This document shows, in pieces, positions 46,069-55,893 of a stretch of 64,000 bases of DNA. The stretch is from assembly GCF_020886315.1 (NCBI RefSeq), contig NZ_AP025226.1:1824001-1888000 (forward strand). The letters are read 5' to 3'. Every line of letters starts with the position of its first letter. Position 1 is the first letter of the stretch. The notes beneath the pieces are model-generated. The model did not search any database and was not told the origin of the DNA. It worked only from the letters and a program-made list of their open reading frames with translations. The translations under genes were made by a program, and so were the position numbers. This stretch comes from Saccharolobus caldissimus (GTDB lineage Archaea; Thermoproteota; Thermoprotei_A; Sulfolobales; Sulfolobaceae).

Positions 46069-46431
46069 ATGTTAATTGTGGTTCAATCGTTTCAATTATT
46101 TACCTTGATTTTGATAATACCTTTGCCTATTTTAACTTACTTATGGTTTAAATATTATAATGTATTAATAAATGAGGGAATGAAATATGCAGGAGATAAA
46201 TACGTTGAAGAGGAAATTATTTTATTGCCAACAAGTAGTAAAACTGTAAAGATATCAGGAAAAACAGTAATCTTAGTATATGGAGTTAACCCTTGGATAA
46301 CAATAAGGATAAACGGTGGAGCTAAACAAAAAGTTTTCAAAATAAGATTACTTAATCAAATTGGTGAATTAGAATTAATTAATGAGAGTAAAGTATTTCA
46401 AGTTAAGGTTAAACTGAGATACTCTGCCTAA
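46069..46431 (+). CDS. Membrane-anchored small protein, unknown function
   Basis: 120 residues. One N-terminal hydrophobic segment (about 8-27) and a C-terminal domain that looks beta-rich (VYGVNPWITIRINGG). No family recognised. A TATA-like TTTTTATTA lies about 20 nt upstream. The 3' end overlaps the convergent MFS gene by 23 bp. Confidence 0.5.
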   Translation: MLIVVQSFQLFTLILIIPLPILTYLWFKYYNVLINEGMKYAGDKYVEEEIILLPTSSKTVKISGKTVILVYGVNPWITIRINGGAKQKVFKIRLLNQIGELELINESKVFQVKVKLRYSA

Positions 46432-47479
46432 TAAGTATTATTAAAGTAAATAACATGAGCCCAACTATATTAACTATTGCCCACATATAATAGCCGAAAT
46501 AGGAAGCCAATGGTTCGAAATTCATACCAATTAATATGTTTAACGAGTTAACTAATGCTAGACCCATCGTACTATTCTCACCTTTCTGAAGAACCGCAAT
46601 TATAGAATACATTACTGAAATAGCCAATTCATTAAAAATTCCAGTAATTATTATTCCTGCGTAATAAATATTGGTATAGAGTAACAATGATGGAAGCGTG
46701 CCCAGTATTGAAGAAACTATCAACAAATTAAATTTCTTAACTCTCTTATCCGCTATAAATGTTAATAAACCGCCTACCGCAGATGAAATAAGAAGGAATG
46801 AAGTGAATAAACTAGAATTAGTTATGTTTAAATGCATGTAATAAAATGCAAAAGTTGGATATAATTCTCCTATAACATAATATACTCCCCAAATTCCAGA
46901 TATTGATATACCCAGCAATATAATTCTATAATCTTTTATTATATTCCATTTAGGTTTTAAATTTGGATTGCATACATTAATAATTAGTGATATCAAAGTC
47001 AAGAAAGATAATATGTAAAACAATAATATACCATTTTTAAATATTAAGTACCAATTTAAACCGATCAAACCTCCTAATGCAAAAGCAGCATTATAAATAC
47101 CCAATGCAAAAGCTGGAGAATCTTTATTTAGAAAAGCTAGCATTCCTCCACCTGTAGAAAAGAACATAGAAGCTCCTATACCGTCAATAAGATAAGATAA
47201 AAGCAATTCACTAAATGTCCTTGAGTAACTCACCATAAGTGGTGAAATACTCATGACTAGGAGCCCCACTAATAGGGTATTTCTTAGCCCTATCCTTGTT
47301 GATATGTAAGCTGAGGGGACTTGCATGATGCCGGATCCTAAAAAGAAGGAGAATGGTATAAGCCCAGCTAGTTGGATGGGAATATCCAGTTTATTTATTA
47401 AATATGGTATAAGCGGGGCTAAATAAAACCAATGAATAGCGTATATAATTCTAGCTATGATAATTCTAATACCTTTCAC
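46409..47479 (-). CDS. Major facilitator superfamily transporter
   Basis: 356 residues, about 11-12 membrane segments. The first loop contains YISTRIGLRNTLLVGLLV, the usual MFS motif-A position. The second half begins after the cytoplasmic KPKWNIIKD loop. Slightly short for the family (about 400). Substrate cannot be told. Starts ATG 47479, divergent from NAD kinase. Confidence 0.8.
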   Translation of the reverse strand: MKGIRIIIARIIYAIHWFYLAPLIPYLINKLDIPIQLAGLIPFSFFLGSGIMQVPSAYISTRIGLRNTLLVGLLVMSISPLMVSYSRTFSELLLSYLIDGIGASMFFSTGGGMLAFLNKDSPAFALGIYNAAFALGGLIGLNWYLIFKNGILLFYILSFLTLISLIINVCNPNLKPKWNIIKDYRIILLGISISGIWGVYYVIGELYPTFAFYYMHLNITNSSLFTSFLLISSAVGGLLTFIADKRVKKFNLLIVSSILGTLPSLLLYTNIYYAGIIITGIFNELAISVMYSIIAVLQKGENSTMGLALVNSLNILIGMNFEPLASYFGYYMWAIVNIVGLMLFTLIILIRQSISV

Positions 47480-47647
47480 TACAATGAATGAAACATGTGA
47501 ATATTATTATAAATCTTTCTCAATGCTATCACAATACTAACCGTAATATGTCTAGTTCTAAAATAATAAATTAATAATTATATTTTTTCTAATAACGAGA
47601 AAGAATGTATACTGTTAAGGAAGAATATTATAGGTTTTAAAGTAGAT

Positions 47648-48409
47648 ATGAAAGTAGATATGAACATAAAGATAGTTAGTAAACCATCGCCACAAGTTTA
47701 TAACACTGTAGAAAAGATAAAGGAAATTGCAAAGAAATTAGGGTTTGAGATAGATAATAAGAATTTTGATTACGTAATAGCAGTTGGCGGTGACGGAACA
47801 TTGCTAAGGGCAGTCAAAGAAGGTAAACCAGTGATTACAGTAAAGGCTGGAAGGAGAGGACTATTAATGGATGTACCGCCAGATAAAATTGAGGATGTAT
47901 TACTGAGGCTAAAAAAGGGAGATTATAGGGAAGAAGAATACATGCTCTTAGAAATTATTACAGATAATAAAATTGAATTAGCATTTAATGAGGCTGGAAT
48001 ACTTTATGATAGACCTGAAGCCATAAAAGTAGGGATAAGCTTCGATAACGAGAGGGTTTCTGTAGAAGGTGATGGTGTATTAGTATCAACTCCTCAAGGA
48101 AGTAGTGGATGGGGATTATCTATTACGAGTTCCCTCTTATATAAGGATTTACAAGCTATAGAAATAATATTTGTTAATCCAATCTTTTACTATTTAAGAT
48201 CTGTTGTTATACCACCTAAAATATTAACGCTTAAATTAGAGGATAAGGGTTATACACAAACAGCAAGAGTAGTAGTAGATGGAGAAATAGCTACGTTAAT
48301 TAGAACCAATCAGCAGATTATTATTAGACCATCTCAAACAAAAGCGAAAATATTAAGATTTTATAATCTTGATTTAATAGGAGAAGTACTACATGCATAT
48401 AGTGTTTGA
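47648..48409 (+). CDS. NAD kinase
   Basis: 253 residues. GGDGTLLRA (48-56), the NE(A/x) motif [19 protein letters not shown] and VDGEIA near the end are the ATP-NAD kinase signatures. It makes NADP. Start ATG 47648; ATG 47660 also possible. The last 17 bp overlap nob1, as expected for a polycistronic unit. Confidence 0.92.
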   Translation: MKVDMNIKIVSKPSPQVYNTVEKIKEIAKKLGFEIDNKNFDYVIAVGGDGTLLRAVKEGKPVITVKAGRRGLLMDVPPDKIEDVLLRLKKGDYREEEYMLLEIITDNKIELAFNEAGILYDRPEAIKVGISFDNERVSVEGDGVLVSTPQGSSGWGLSITSSLLYKDLQAIEIIFVNPIFYYLRSVVIPPKILTLKLEDKGYTQTARVVVDGEIATLIRTNQQIIIRPSQTKAKILRFYNLDLIGEVLHAYSV

Positions 48410-48869
48410 TACTTCGGCCTTCTTAGCAGGGTTACAATTATCTCTAAATAGAGTTTATACTACTCAAGAAGTTATAGATGAGATAAAGGATAACTCGTCA
48501 AGGTTTAATCTAGAGATCTCGATATCAACTGGCAAAGTAATAGTTATGAAACCATCACCAAATAGTAATAAGATCGTTAATAAGACTTTAGAAAAATTAA
48601 ATGAGAGAAGGCTTTCAAGAACTGATATCTCTGTTATAGCTCTTGCATTAGATTTACGCCCTTCAATAGTATTCACTGACGACCTTTCAGTTCAAAATGT
48701 ACTGAAATATTTAGGAATACAATATTCTTCAGTAAAATTAAATAAGAAAGTTGATAAGAGTTTTAAATTCGTATATGAATGTATTGATTGTAAAAGGAAA
48801 TTTGATAAATATTACTCAAATTGCCCTTATTGTGGGGGAGAAATAATAAAGAGGAAAATTGAAATTTAA
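48393..48869 (+). CDS. nob1: Nob1 endoribonuclease (16S rRNA maturation)
   Basis: 158 residues. PIN domain with catalytic acids in VFDTSAF (4-10) and FTDD (about 90-93), and a C-terminal zinc ribbon CIDCKRKF...CPYCGG (about 129-150). Nob1 cuts the 3' end of pre-16S rRNA. It overlaps the NAD kinase gene by 17 bp. Confidence 0.9.
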   Translation: MHIVFDTSAFLAGLQLSLNRVYTTQEVIDEIKDNSSRFNLEISISTGKVIVMKPSPNSNKIVNKTLEKLNERRLSRTDISVIALALDLRPSIVFTDDLSVQNVLKYLGIQYSSVKLNKKVDKSFKFVYECIDCKRKFDKYYSNCPYCGGEIIKRKIEI

Positions 48870-48980
48870 TTATTTATGAAAATTACTCTAATTAAATATA
48901 TATTGATTAGGATATATATTGGTTTTAGAAGGATAAATATATCCGTTAAAAAATAAATTAGAGTAGAAGTATGTAAAGTT

Positions 48981-50681
48981 ATGGATTATATAACCTTATA
49001 TGAATTTGCCTTAGAAAAACCTGAAGACTATTGGGCTAACTTTGCTGAAAAACTATATTTCTTTAGAAAATGGGATAAAGTTATACTAAAAGATAAGTAC
49101 ATTCCAATAGCCAAATGGTTCGTAAATAGTACAACTAATATAGCTTATAATGCACTTAATCATGGAGGTAAAGCACTAATATTTTATCAAGAGAATAAAA
49201 GGCAAGAAGAAATAAATTATACTGAATTAAATAAATTAAGTTCAAAAATAGCATCACTACTATTAGATAAAGGACTAAGGAAGGGAGATAGAATAGCCAT
49301 ATACATGCCGAATACCATAGAAACAATAGCAACAATATTAGCTAGTGCTAGATTAGGTATTATCTATACACTAGTATTTGCAGGGTTAGGTATTCAAGCG
49401 ATAGAAAGTAGAATTAAAGATCTTGAACCTAAACTCATAATTTCAACTGACAAAACTTACAGAAGAGGTAAGGAAATAAAGCTATATACACAACTCTCAA
49501 ATGTAATAATACCTAGGGATAAAGAATTCGACTATCCAACCGAATTTAATGGCTTTGAAGAAGTAGAGAGTAACGAGCCACTTAAAATCATGTACACTTC
49601 TGGAACTACAGGAAAACCTAAAGGTATAATATTACCACATGGCGCATGGATGGTAGGTAATTATTCAGTATTTGACCTTATGTTCTCTCTAAAAAGTAAT
49701 GACATAGTACTAACTACTGCCGATGTAGGTTGGATAACCTTTTCTAGAATAATGTATGGCACATTGACCCATGGTTCAACCTTAGCTTTCATGGAGGGAG
49801 CACCAGATTACCCTCCTAATAGGCTATCTAACATCATTGATGAATTACAACCAAAAGTACTATTTACATCACCTACTTTACTTAGAACTCTACAAAAATT
49901 AGATGTAAGATTACCTAGAGTTGAATTTATAGCTACAGCAGGAGAAATAATGGATGAACAGTCATGGAAATACGCATTAAAATACGCTGATAAAGTCACT
50001 GATGTATACGGGCAAACTGAGTTAGGATATGTTGCTGGATATCCTTACAGTTTAGATGGAATAGAACCTAAAATAGGATATGCGGGATTACCTTTCCCAG
50101 GAGCATTACTTGACACTTTAAATGAAAAGGGGATTAGTGTAAGAAATGAAGTAGGCTATCTAGTGTCTAAAAATCCATTCCCTACACAATTTATAGGTAT
50201 CTGGAGGGATGAAAATAAGTTCTTAAGCTATTTTAAGAAGTTTAACGCTCATGAAACTGGTGATCTAGCAATAATTGATAGCAATGGATATATAAAAATT
50301 GTTGGAAGAGATGATGACATGATTAAAATAGCTGGTCACAGAATTACAAGCGGCGAAGTCGAAAGTGTCATAAATTCCATAGAGGGTGTTATAGAATCTG
50401 CTGCCGTAGGTATACCAGATGAAATAAAGGGAGAAAAATTGGTAGTTTTTTATGTAGGAAACACAGACCAGCAAACTATTATTAGAAAAGTAAGGGAACT
50501 CCTAGGACCTATATATGTAATTGATAAGGTATATAAAGTTGAAAGATTACCTAAATCTAGAAGTGGTAAAATAGTTAGAAGAGTTCTTAGAGATATACTA
50601 TTAGGGAAGGAAATAGATGAGACTATATTAGAGGATGCTGAAGTAATAAAGGAGATAAAAAATGAGATTACGAGATCCTAA
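48981..50681 (+). CDS. AMP-forming acyl-CoA synthetase
   Basis: 566 residues. ATP motif [11 protein letters not shown] (about 206-216), adenylate motif YGQTE (about 345-349), HETGDLA, and the C-terminal Lys motif [10 protein letters not shown] (about 528-537). Similar to acetyl/propionyl-CoA synthetases. In Sulfolobales such enzymes include the 3-hydroxypropionyl- and 4-hydroxybutyryl-CoA ligases of the carbon cycle; the substrate cannot be told. The downstream aminotransferase overlaps by 20 bp. Confidence 0.9.
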   Translation: MDYITLYEFALEKPEDYWANFAEKLYFFRKWDKVILKDKYIPIAKWFVNSTTNIAYNALNHGGKALIFYQENKRQEEINYTELNKLSSKIASLLLDKGLRKGDRIAIYMPNTIETIATILASARLGIIYTLVFAGLGIQAIESRIKDLEPKLIISTDKTYRRGKEIKLYTQLSNVIIPRDKEFDYPTEFNGFEEVESNEPLKIMYTSGTTGKPKGIILPHGAWMVGNYSVFDLMFSLKSNDIVLTTADVGWITFSRIMYGTLTHGSTLAFMEGAPDYPPNRLSNIIDELQPKVLFTSPTLLRTLQKLDVRLPRVEFIATAGEIMDEQSWKYALKYADKVTDVYGQTELGYVAGYPYSLDGIEPKIGYAGLPFPGALLDTLNEKGISVRNEVGYLVSKNPFPTQFIGIWRDENKFLSYFKKFNAHETGDLAIIDSNGYIKIVGRDDDMIKIAGHRITSGEVESVINSIEGVIESAAVGIPDEIKGEKLVVFYVGNTDQQTIIRKVRELLGPIYVIDKVYKVERLPKSRSGKIVRRVLRDILLGKEIDETILEDAEVIKEIKNEITRS

Positions 50682-51792
50682 AGAGTTTAGAGAATTAGTA
50701 CCAGCTACCAAAAGATACATCTACCTTAACCATGCTGCAATCTCACCTACTCCATTACCTTCACTATTTGAGGCCTATAGATATTTATATGAGATATCTA
50801 ATGAGGGGAGTATAGCAGCAAATAGAGAAGAGGCTGATGAATTATTTCGAATCAGAAAAAATATAGGAAATTTAATAAATGCTGATCCAGAAGAGATTTC
50901 ACTTGTACCAAATACCAGTTATGGCATAAATATAGTAGCACATGGCCTTGATATTAAACAAGGTGAGAATATAGTAACTGATAGTTTAGAATTCCCAGCA
51001 GTAGTTTATCCATTTTTAAAATTAAGCAAGAAAGGAGTAAAAATTAATCTAGTTAAGACAAATCCTTATACATTTGAAGAAGATATTTTATCAAATATAG
51101 ATAAAAACACAAGATTAGTTGCAATTAGTCACGTAAGCTTTAATACAGGATTAAGAGTAGATGTAAAGAAAATTGCAAGGGAGGCAAAGGAATTCGGAGC
51201 ATTAGTACTTTTAGATATAATCCAAAGTGCAGGTGCTATAAGGATAGATGTAAGAGAACTTGATATTGATTTTGCAGTTGCCGGAGGATATAAGTGGTTA
51301 ATGAGCCCTCAAGGCTCAGGGTTCCTATATGTTAAAAAGGGACTTATTGAAGATCCGCCATTTTATGGATGGAAAACTACTACTGAATATTTAAGATTTG
51401 ATCCAACTAATTTTAACCTAGAAAAAGGACCTAGAAGATTTGAAATAGGTACAATAGATATAGCTGCGAATTTAGCTCTTTCAAAATCGTGTGAAATAAT
51501 AAGCAATAATATGGATTTAATAGAGAATTCAGTCTTATCGCTTTCCCAATATGCAATTAAGCTTTCGAAGGAATATAATTTAGAAGCCATTACACCAGAA
51601 AATAAGAGGGCTGGAATAGTTGTCATAAAACTAAATAAAGCAAGGGAAGTTGTCCAGCAGTTAGCTAATGATAATATAATTGTTTCACCTAGAGGAGAAG
51701 GAATAAGAATATCAACACACTTCTATAATACGGAGGACGAAATACAAAAAACTATAGAAAAAATAGCTAAACTTGCAAGCTATTCGAATTAG
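50662..51792 (+). CDS. Class V aminotransferase / cysteine desulfurase-like PLP enzyme
   Basis: 376 residues. [11 protein letters not shown] at the start, LLDIIQSAG (about 190) with the PLP-binding Asp, and the Schiff-base Lys in [19 protein letters not shown] (about 210-228). Isc/Suf-like desulfurases have a catalytic Cys loop that I do not see, so an aminotransferase or lyase of this class is likely. Cotranscribed with the acyl-CoA synthetase (20-bp overlap). Confidence 0.85.
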   Translation: MRLRDPKEFRELVPATKRYIYLNHAAISPTPLPSLFEAYRYLYEISNEGSIAANREEADELFRIRKNIGNLINADPEEISLVPNTSYGINIVAHGLDIKQGENIVTDSLEFPAVVYPFLKLSKKGVKINLVKTNPYTFEEDILSNIDKNTRLVAISHVSFNTGLRVDVKKIAREAKEFGALVLLDIIQSAGAIRIDVRELDIDFAVAGGYKWLMSPQGSGFLYVKKGLIEDPPFYGWKTTTEYLRFDPTNFNLEKGPRRFEIGTIDIAANLALSKSCEIISNNMDLIENSVLSLSQYAIKLSKEYNLEAITPENKRAGIVVIKLNKAREVVQQLANDNIIVSPRGEGIRISTHFYNTEDEIQKTIEKIAKLASYSN

Positions 51793-52150
51793 AAATTTTA
51801 CCTTTATATTCACTTATCTTTATTAGAGTCTCTTCAATGTCTTCCATGATTCTTACAAGCATAGAATATAGTATATTATCATCTGCATTTTCAATATTAT
51901 TAATTACTGGAAATATATCTAACAATTCTTGAGCTAACGAAGCTGAAATTATATTAAGCCTTAATAATTGCCACACTGCTTCTTCATAAGAGTTAAATTT
52001 AATTATAGTAGAGATTTCGGAAGTTAAGATTTTTAACATCCCCTTTATTCCCTCTTTTACTTTTTCCTTTAGCTCACTATTTTGTTTAAACTCTTCAAAA
52101 TTTACTAATGTACCTTGTTCAACCATCCTATAATAATCCCAAAAACTCAC
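51767..52150 (-). CDS. Helical protein, unknown function
   Basis: 127 residues, almost all alpha-helical, acidic, without cysteine or membrane segments. No HEPN RX4-6H motif was found. It overlaps the convergent aminotransferase by 26 bp, and its start faces the CobT-like gene across 28 bp. No family recognised. Confidence 0.5.
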   Translation of the reverse strand: MSFWDYYRMVEQGTLVNFEEFKQNSELKEKVKEGIKGMLKILTSEISTIIKFNSYEEAVWQLLRLNIISASLAQELLDIFPVINNIENADDNILYSMLVRIMEDIEETLIKISEYKGKISNSNSLQV

Positions 52151-52152
52151 AA

Positions 52153-52162
52153 TTTTTATATA
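52153..52162 (+). promoter_or_regulatory. TATA box for the CobT-like gene
   Basis: TTTTTATATA lies about 17-26 nt before ATG 52179. Initiation near 52180 would allow ATG 52188 as the real start. Confidence 0.4.
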
Positions 52163-52178
52163 TAAGAAACGAAGTTAT

Positions 52179-53222
52179 ATGGTTTTGATGATTAAGGAAT
52201 TCGGAGATATAAATTTAAATGATTTCAAAAACGATTTTGCATATATTCTCGTCATTGGCACTACAGATATAAGCCTAATACCTGGAATAACTATAGCTGG
52301 AGCTACACCAGAGTTAACACATTTCACACCTGCTGCTGACGCTGAATACATTATACTAGGAAAATGTAAAAGTATTAATACTATTCCAGTAAGTCCTTCT
52401 GGAATACCAACGCCGGCCCTTGTGACTAGAGCTGCACTCTCATTTATTAATCCCTTAAAACTAGTAGTTAATGCTGGAAGTAGAGTATTACCTAAAATTC
52501 CATTCATTGACCTTCAAGGAGAACCTGGAAGAGATATAAGAAAATACGCATTATCATTAGAAAAAGTAAATAGTATAATTGAGAATGGAATGAAATTGGG
52601 AGAAGAGTTATCCAACGCTTTTAAAGTCCTCGTTATTGGTGAGTCTATACCAGCAGGTACAACTACTGCAATGGCAACATTAGCTGCCTTAGGATACGAT
52701 GCAATAGATAAGGTCAGTTCTGCGTCCCCAGACAATCCAAAAGAGTTAAAAAGAAGAGTTGTTCTTGAAGCGCTAAAAAGCCTACCAACTGACTTAAATC
52801 AGAAATTAGCTAAGGTTTCAGATCCTGTGCTATTAGGTGTAGCATCTATATCTCTGGGATTTAAGGGTAAAGTTTTACTGGCTGGAGGAACACAAATGGT
52901 AGCAGCAGCAGCTATAATTAAAGAGTTAAATAAGAATAAGATTCATGATATAGTAATAGGTACTACTAAGTGGATAATTGAAGATAAATCTGCTGACATG
53001 TTAGGTTTGTCTAAGCAAGTAGGAGTTAGGGTATTAGTAAGTATGCTGAATTTCTCAATATCCAAGTTTGATGGAATAAAAGCTTATGAAATGGGTTATG
53101 TAAAAGAGGGTGTAGGTGCCGGTGGTTCTGCAATAATGGCTTTTATTAGAGGAATAACTAACGAACAGCTAGTAGAAAAAATAGATGAATTATATCAAAA
53201 ATTACTGTCTTCTAATGCTTAA
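52179..53222 (+). CDS. CobT-like nicotinate-nucleotide phosphoribosyltransferase family (UPF0284)
   Basis: 347 residues. Signatures GTTDISLIPGITIAGATPELTHFTPAADAEY (about 26-56), GESIPAGTTTAMATLAALGY (about 153-172) and LLAGGTQMVAAAAI (about 230-243). This archaeal family is related to CobT, which activates the lower ligand base of cobalamin, and would suit an organism with B12-dependent mutase. ATG 52188 is an alternative start. Confidence 0.82.
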   Translation: MVLMIKEFGDINLNDFKNDFAYILVIGTTDISLIPGITIAGATPELTHFTPAADAEYIILGKCKSINTIPVSPSGIPTPALVTRAALSFINPLKLVVNAGSRVLPKIPFIDLQGEPGRDIRKYALSLEKVNSIIENGMKLGEELSNAFKVLVIGESIPAGTTTAMATLAALGYDAIDKVSSASPDNPKELKRRVVLEALKSLPTDLNQKLAKVSDPVLLGVASISLGFKGKVLLAGGTQMVAAAAIIKELNKNKIHDIVIGTTKWIIEDKSADMLGLSKQVGVRVLVSMLNFSISKFDGIKAYEMGYVKEGVGAGGSAIMAFIRGITNEQLVEKIDELYQKLLSSNA

Positions 53223-53417
53223 TATAAATTATCATCACACATTAAAATATTTAGAAAATATTTTATAAATTCTGATCAATATGAAAATTAATATAAGCTT
53301 ATAAAAGCATTATCTTGAAATAGTATTATAATAAAAATCACATTAAGTATATTATATCGTAAAGCAGACTTATGGCTTAATTAACTATGATCCTTACTCT
53401 TATTATTTAATCTTTGT

Positions 53418-54107
53418 TTAATTTTTTAAAGAATTTATTACTTGATTAAGAAATTCTTTGCTTATTTCGGTTACAATGTGTACTGAGTTTGTTATAGTTG
53501 ATAATTTAAAAGGCGCTGAAAATATTATAGTTCTATCATCACAAGATAGTACAGAAAACGTAAGTTCTTTATTAGTCTCAATAATCTTTAACTTCTCCTT
53601 TATTTTACCCCTAACCTGATTTATTTCTTGAGTCAAGTTTTGGAAATTTTCCCTTAACAAATTTATTTGAGTTAATAATTGTCTCCTTCTTCTTAATCCA
53701 TAGTAAATAATTAGAATAATAGCTATTGTAGATAATATCAAATCTATGTATATCATATTACCAATTATAAAAAATAGAAGAATATCAATTCCAATTATAA
53801 CAACGGAAATAAGTATCACAAAATATAATATTTGCACATACAGTAACTGAGCTCTCTTTAGTTCGTTACCTAATTTAATTTCCTCATCCCTTTTATACGA
53901 ATCACGTTGATTATTAAGCCACCTAGCCCAATCTTTATCACTGGTTATTACTACAGTTTCGACTCCACTAGCTGCCTTAACTAAAAGTTCCGACGCACTA
54001 TCTTGATCTAATTTATAAGTTACTAACAAAATAGAAGATGTAGCGCTTTTTAGCATATCTTTTATCATATCTAATAGTTTTTCACCATCTTGTAGCTGAA
54101 TACTCAT
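53418..54107 (-). CDS. Two-segment membrane protein with coiled coil, radical SAM operon
   Basis: 229 residues. A soluble N-terminal part (SSILLVTYKLDQDSASELLVKAASGVETVVITSD, about 24-57), two membrane segments (about 93-114 and 120-139), an RRRR turn, a coiled coil (about 140-175) and a C-terminal beta-like part (TFSVLSCDDRTIIFSAPFKLS). The two soluble ends recall halves of a PLD/TrmB-type sensor domain, with the membrane part inserted; this is speculative. 25 bp downstream of the radical SAM gene, same strand. Confidence 0.5.
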   Translation of the reverse strand: MSIQLQDGEKLLDMIKDMLKSATSSILLVTYKLDQDSASELLVKAASGVETVVITSDKDWARWLNNQRDSYKRDEEIKLGNELKRAQLLYVQILYFVILISVVIIGIDILLFFIIGNMIYIDLILSTIAIILIIYYGLRRRRQLLTQINLLRENFQNLTQEINQVRGKIKEKLKIIETNKELTFSVLSCDDRTIIFSAPFKLSTITNSVHIVTEISKEFLNQVINSLKN

Positions 54108-54132
54108 CTTATATATATTAGGAAATGAGTTT

Positions 54133-55203
54133 TTAAGGTATAACTTCAGTTGAATCTAAAATTGGATTATAATATAGTTGGCTTAATCTTATTTTACCTC
54201 CTTTAATCAATTCTTGAACTTTAGGTATTATAGATAATACTATTCTCAAATATTCCTTATTAACCTCATCAACAATTTTGAAACCTTCCTCTCCCCAGTA
54301 TTTTTCCTTCTGAGCATATAAACATCTTCCACCACAATATTGTTTAAACTCACATTTTTTACAATCTTCGGGCAAAGGGTCCTCTAGTAATTTAAAACCC
54401 GTATTTACATTACCTAACTCAGCCCATTTCTCTCTTACAGCTATGGGACAAGATAGTATTCTCCCATCCGGAGTAACAGTAACAGATAGATAACCAGCAC
54501 CACAAGGAGAACCCCTATAGCCACCGAAGAAATGAGCACTTATAACTCCCAATATTGGTATTATTTTTATTACTATGCCCTCCTCCAGTTTAGATAAAAA
54601 GAATTCTACAAGTTTCTTTATCCCTGGCAAATATGAAGAGTAAGCCCACTCTTTAAAATTCCATTCCTCACTCCATATAACGTCAAGTTGCCAGTGAACC
54701 TTATCAAACAATCCTAAGTTAATTAAGTGCATTACATCTACGTAAATATCAGAATCTTGTGTGACAGTCATTCTAGCTATAGTCTCTATACCTAAGCTCT
54801 TAAGATAGGTAGCAGATTTTATTACAGTTTTATATATACCTTTACCCCTATGCTTATCTGTAATTTCTTCACGACCATCTATAGAGAGTAGTACAACATT
54901 TATTCTTCTCCAATATCTCTCTGGTAATAATCTAATAGAAGTACCATTGGTTTGTATTCCGTATCTTTTAGCCTTTATATTATCTATAACATCAATAATA
55001 AATTTAGGATTAAGTAAAGGTTCTCCTCCGTAAAATATTACAGTAGCCTCATTATCCCTTTCTATAAGATTTTTAAGTTTACTTATATCGTATTTAGATT
55101 CATATGGCACTATATCCTTTGGAAATGAACCTCCGCAGTAATCACATTTTAAATTGCACTTACCAGTAGTCATTAGTAACCATAACACACTCTTAACACA
55201 CAT
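54133..55203 (-). CDS. Radical SAM/SPASM enzyme, AF0577-like
   Basis: 356 residues. 4Fe-4S motif CNLKCDYC (16-23), GGEPL (about 59-63), and a C-terminal SPASM region with [20 protein letters not shown] (about 231-250) and [14 protein letters not shown] (about 281-294). It matches what I know as TIGR04084, the AF0577-type family proposed to modify peptides. No obvious precursor peptide gene was found. It lies 9 bp after an unknown gene and 25 bp before a membrane protein gene. Confidence 0.82.
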   Translation of the reverse strand: MCVKSVLWLLMTTGKCNLKCDYCGGSFPKDIVPYESKYDISKLKNLIERDNEATVIFYGGEPLLNPKFIIDVIDNIKAKRYGIQTNGTSIRLLPERYWRRINVVLLSIDGREEITDKHRGKGIYKTVIKSATYLKSLGIETIARMTVTQDSDIYVDVMHLINLGLFDKVHWQLDVIWSEEWNFKEWAYSSYLPGIKKLVEFFLSKLEEGIVIKIIPILGVISAHFFGGYRGSPCGAGYLSVTVTPDGRILSCPIAVREKWAELGNVNTGFKLLEDPLPEDCKKCEFKQYCGGRCLYAQKEKYWGEEGFKIVDEVNKEYLRIVLSIIPKVQELIKGGKIRLSQLYYNPILDSTEVIP

Positions 55204-55212
55204 TAATCACTT

Positions 55213-55773
55213 TTATATACTTTTCATATACTCTAGAGCAGTTTTCAATAAAACGTCCTCTTGTGCCTTTTTAATTTTATAATACATTTTTAACGAATGA
55301 TATAGCAAATTTATATAACCATCTAATAATATACTAGAAAGTGGCCTTGTTATCTCTATTTCTATAATTACTAAGCATTCATCTATTTTCTCATATCTAA
55401 AACCCTTACTCTTAATAATAGAATTTAACAGTTCTATTCCAGTTATACATTCTAAGTCTAAACTAGGTGTTGTCATTAACTTATTGCTTTCTATTTTCAA
55501 ATCTATTCTATCATTCCATCTCTCTGGAACATAAAGAACTTCCTTAAGTTTTTTTATTGAAGATAATTCATTAGAGAAAGCTTGGAATATATCATCTTCT
55601 AATCCTTCAACATAAATTAAAATTGAATAACTCTCATCAAAATCTCTGACTATATATTTTTCATTATTTTTATTCTTTACAATAGTCCATCCATTTACTT
55701 GATCTTCAACAGTAAAGTTTCGTAGACTTTCCTTTAATGAACGAACATTTAAATATACCTCAACATTAACCAT
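55213..55773 (-). CDS. Partner protein of the radical SAM enzyme, unknown function
   Basis: 186 residues of mixed alpha/beta, acidic, two cysteines (ECITG, ECLVI). No family recognised. Position 9 bp before the radical SAM gene suggests a substrate-binding or substrate protein. The start ATG 55773 has a ribosome-binding site GGTGA (minus 55783-55779), which immediately follows the box D of a C/D sRNA. The sRNAs therefore sit in its mRNA leader. Confidence 0.5.
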   Translation of the reverse strand: MVNVEVYLNVRSLKESLRNFTVEDQVNGWTIVKNKNNEKYIVRDFDESYSILIYVEGLEDDIFQAFSNELSSIKKLKEVLYVPERWNDRIDLKIESNKLMTTPSLDLECITGIELLNSIIKSKGFRYEKIDECLVIIEIEITRPLSSILLDGYINLLYHSLKMYYKIKKAQEDVLLKTALEYMKSI

Positions 55774-55780
55774 TTACTTC

Positions 55781-55833
55781 ACCATCAGCAGTGGTCCTTA
55801 TATCACCCCTCAACAGTACTCGGCTTCATCACT
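55781..55833 (-). ncRNA. Box C/D sRNA, distal of a tandem pair
   Basis: Minus strand: box C GTGATGA (55832-55826), 12-nt guide agccgagtactg, box D' TTGA (55813-55810), box C' GGTGATA (55807-55801), 12-nt guide taaggaccactg, box D CTGA (55788-55785). Guides would pair with CAGUACUCGGCU and CAGUGGUCCUUA; target RNAs not identified. Its box C directly abuts the box D of the proximal sRNA. It lies in the leader of the radical SAM operon. Confidence 0.8.
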
Positions 55834-55888
55834 CAGAATCACGCCTTCAATCATCAATCTTCAGGGGTAGAACATCAGCATCAGTAAT
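55833..55888 (-). ncRNA. Box C/D sRNA, proximal of a tandem pair
   Basis: Minus strand: box C CTGATGC (55884-55878, last position off consensus), 13-nt guide ending ttctaccc, box D' CTGA (55864-55861), 3-nt spacer, box C' TTGATGA (55857-55851), 14-nt guide, box D CTGA (55836-55833). Box D is followed with no gap by box C of the next sRNA. The D guide would pair with AAUCACGCCUUC. The TATA-like CTTTAAGT at 55910-55903 is correctly spaced to start it. Confidence 0.72.
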
Positions 55889-55893
55889 TTATT

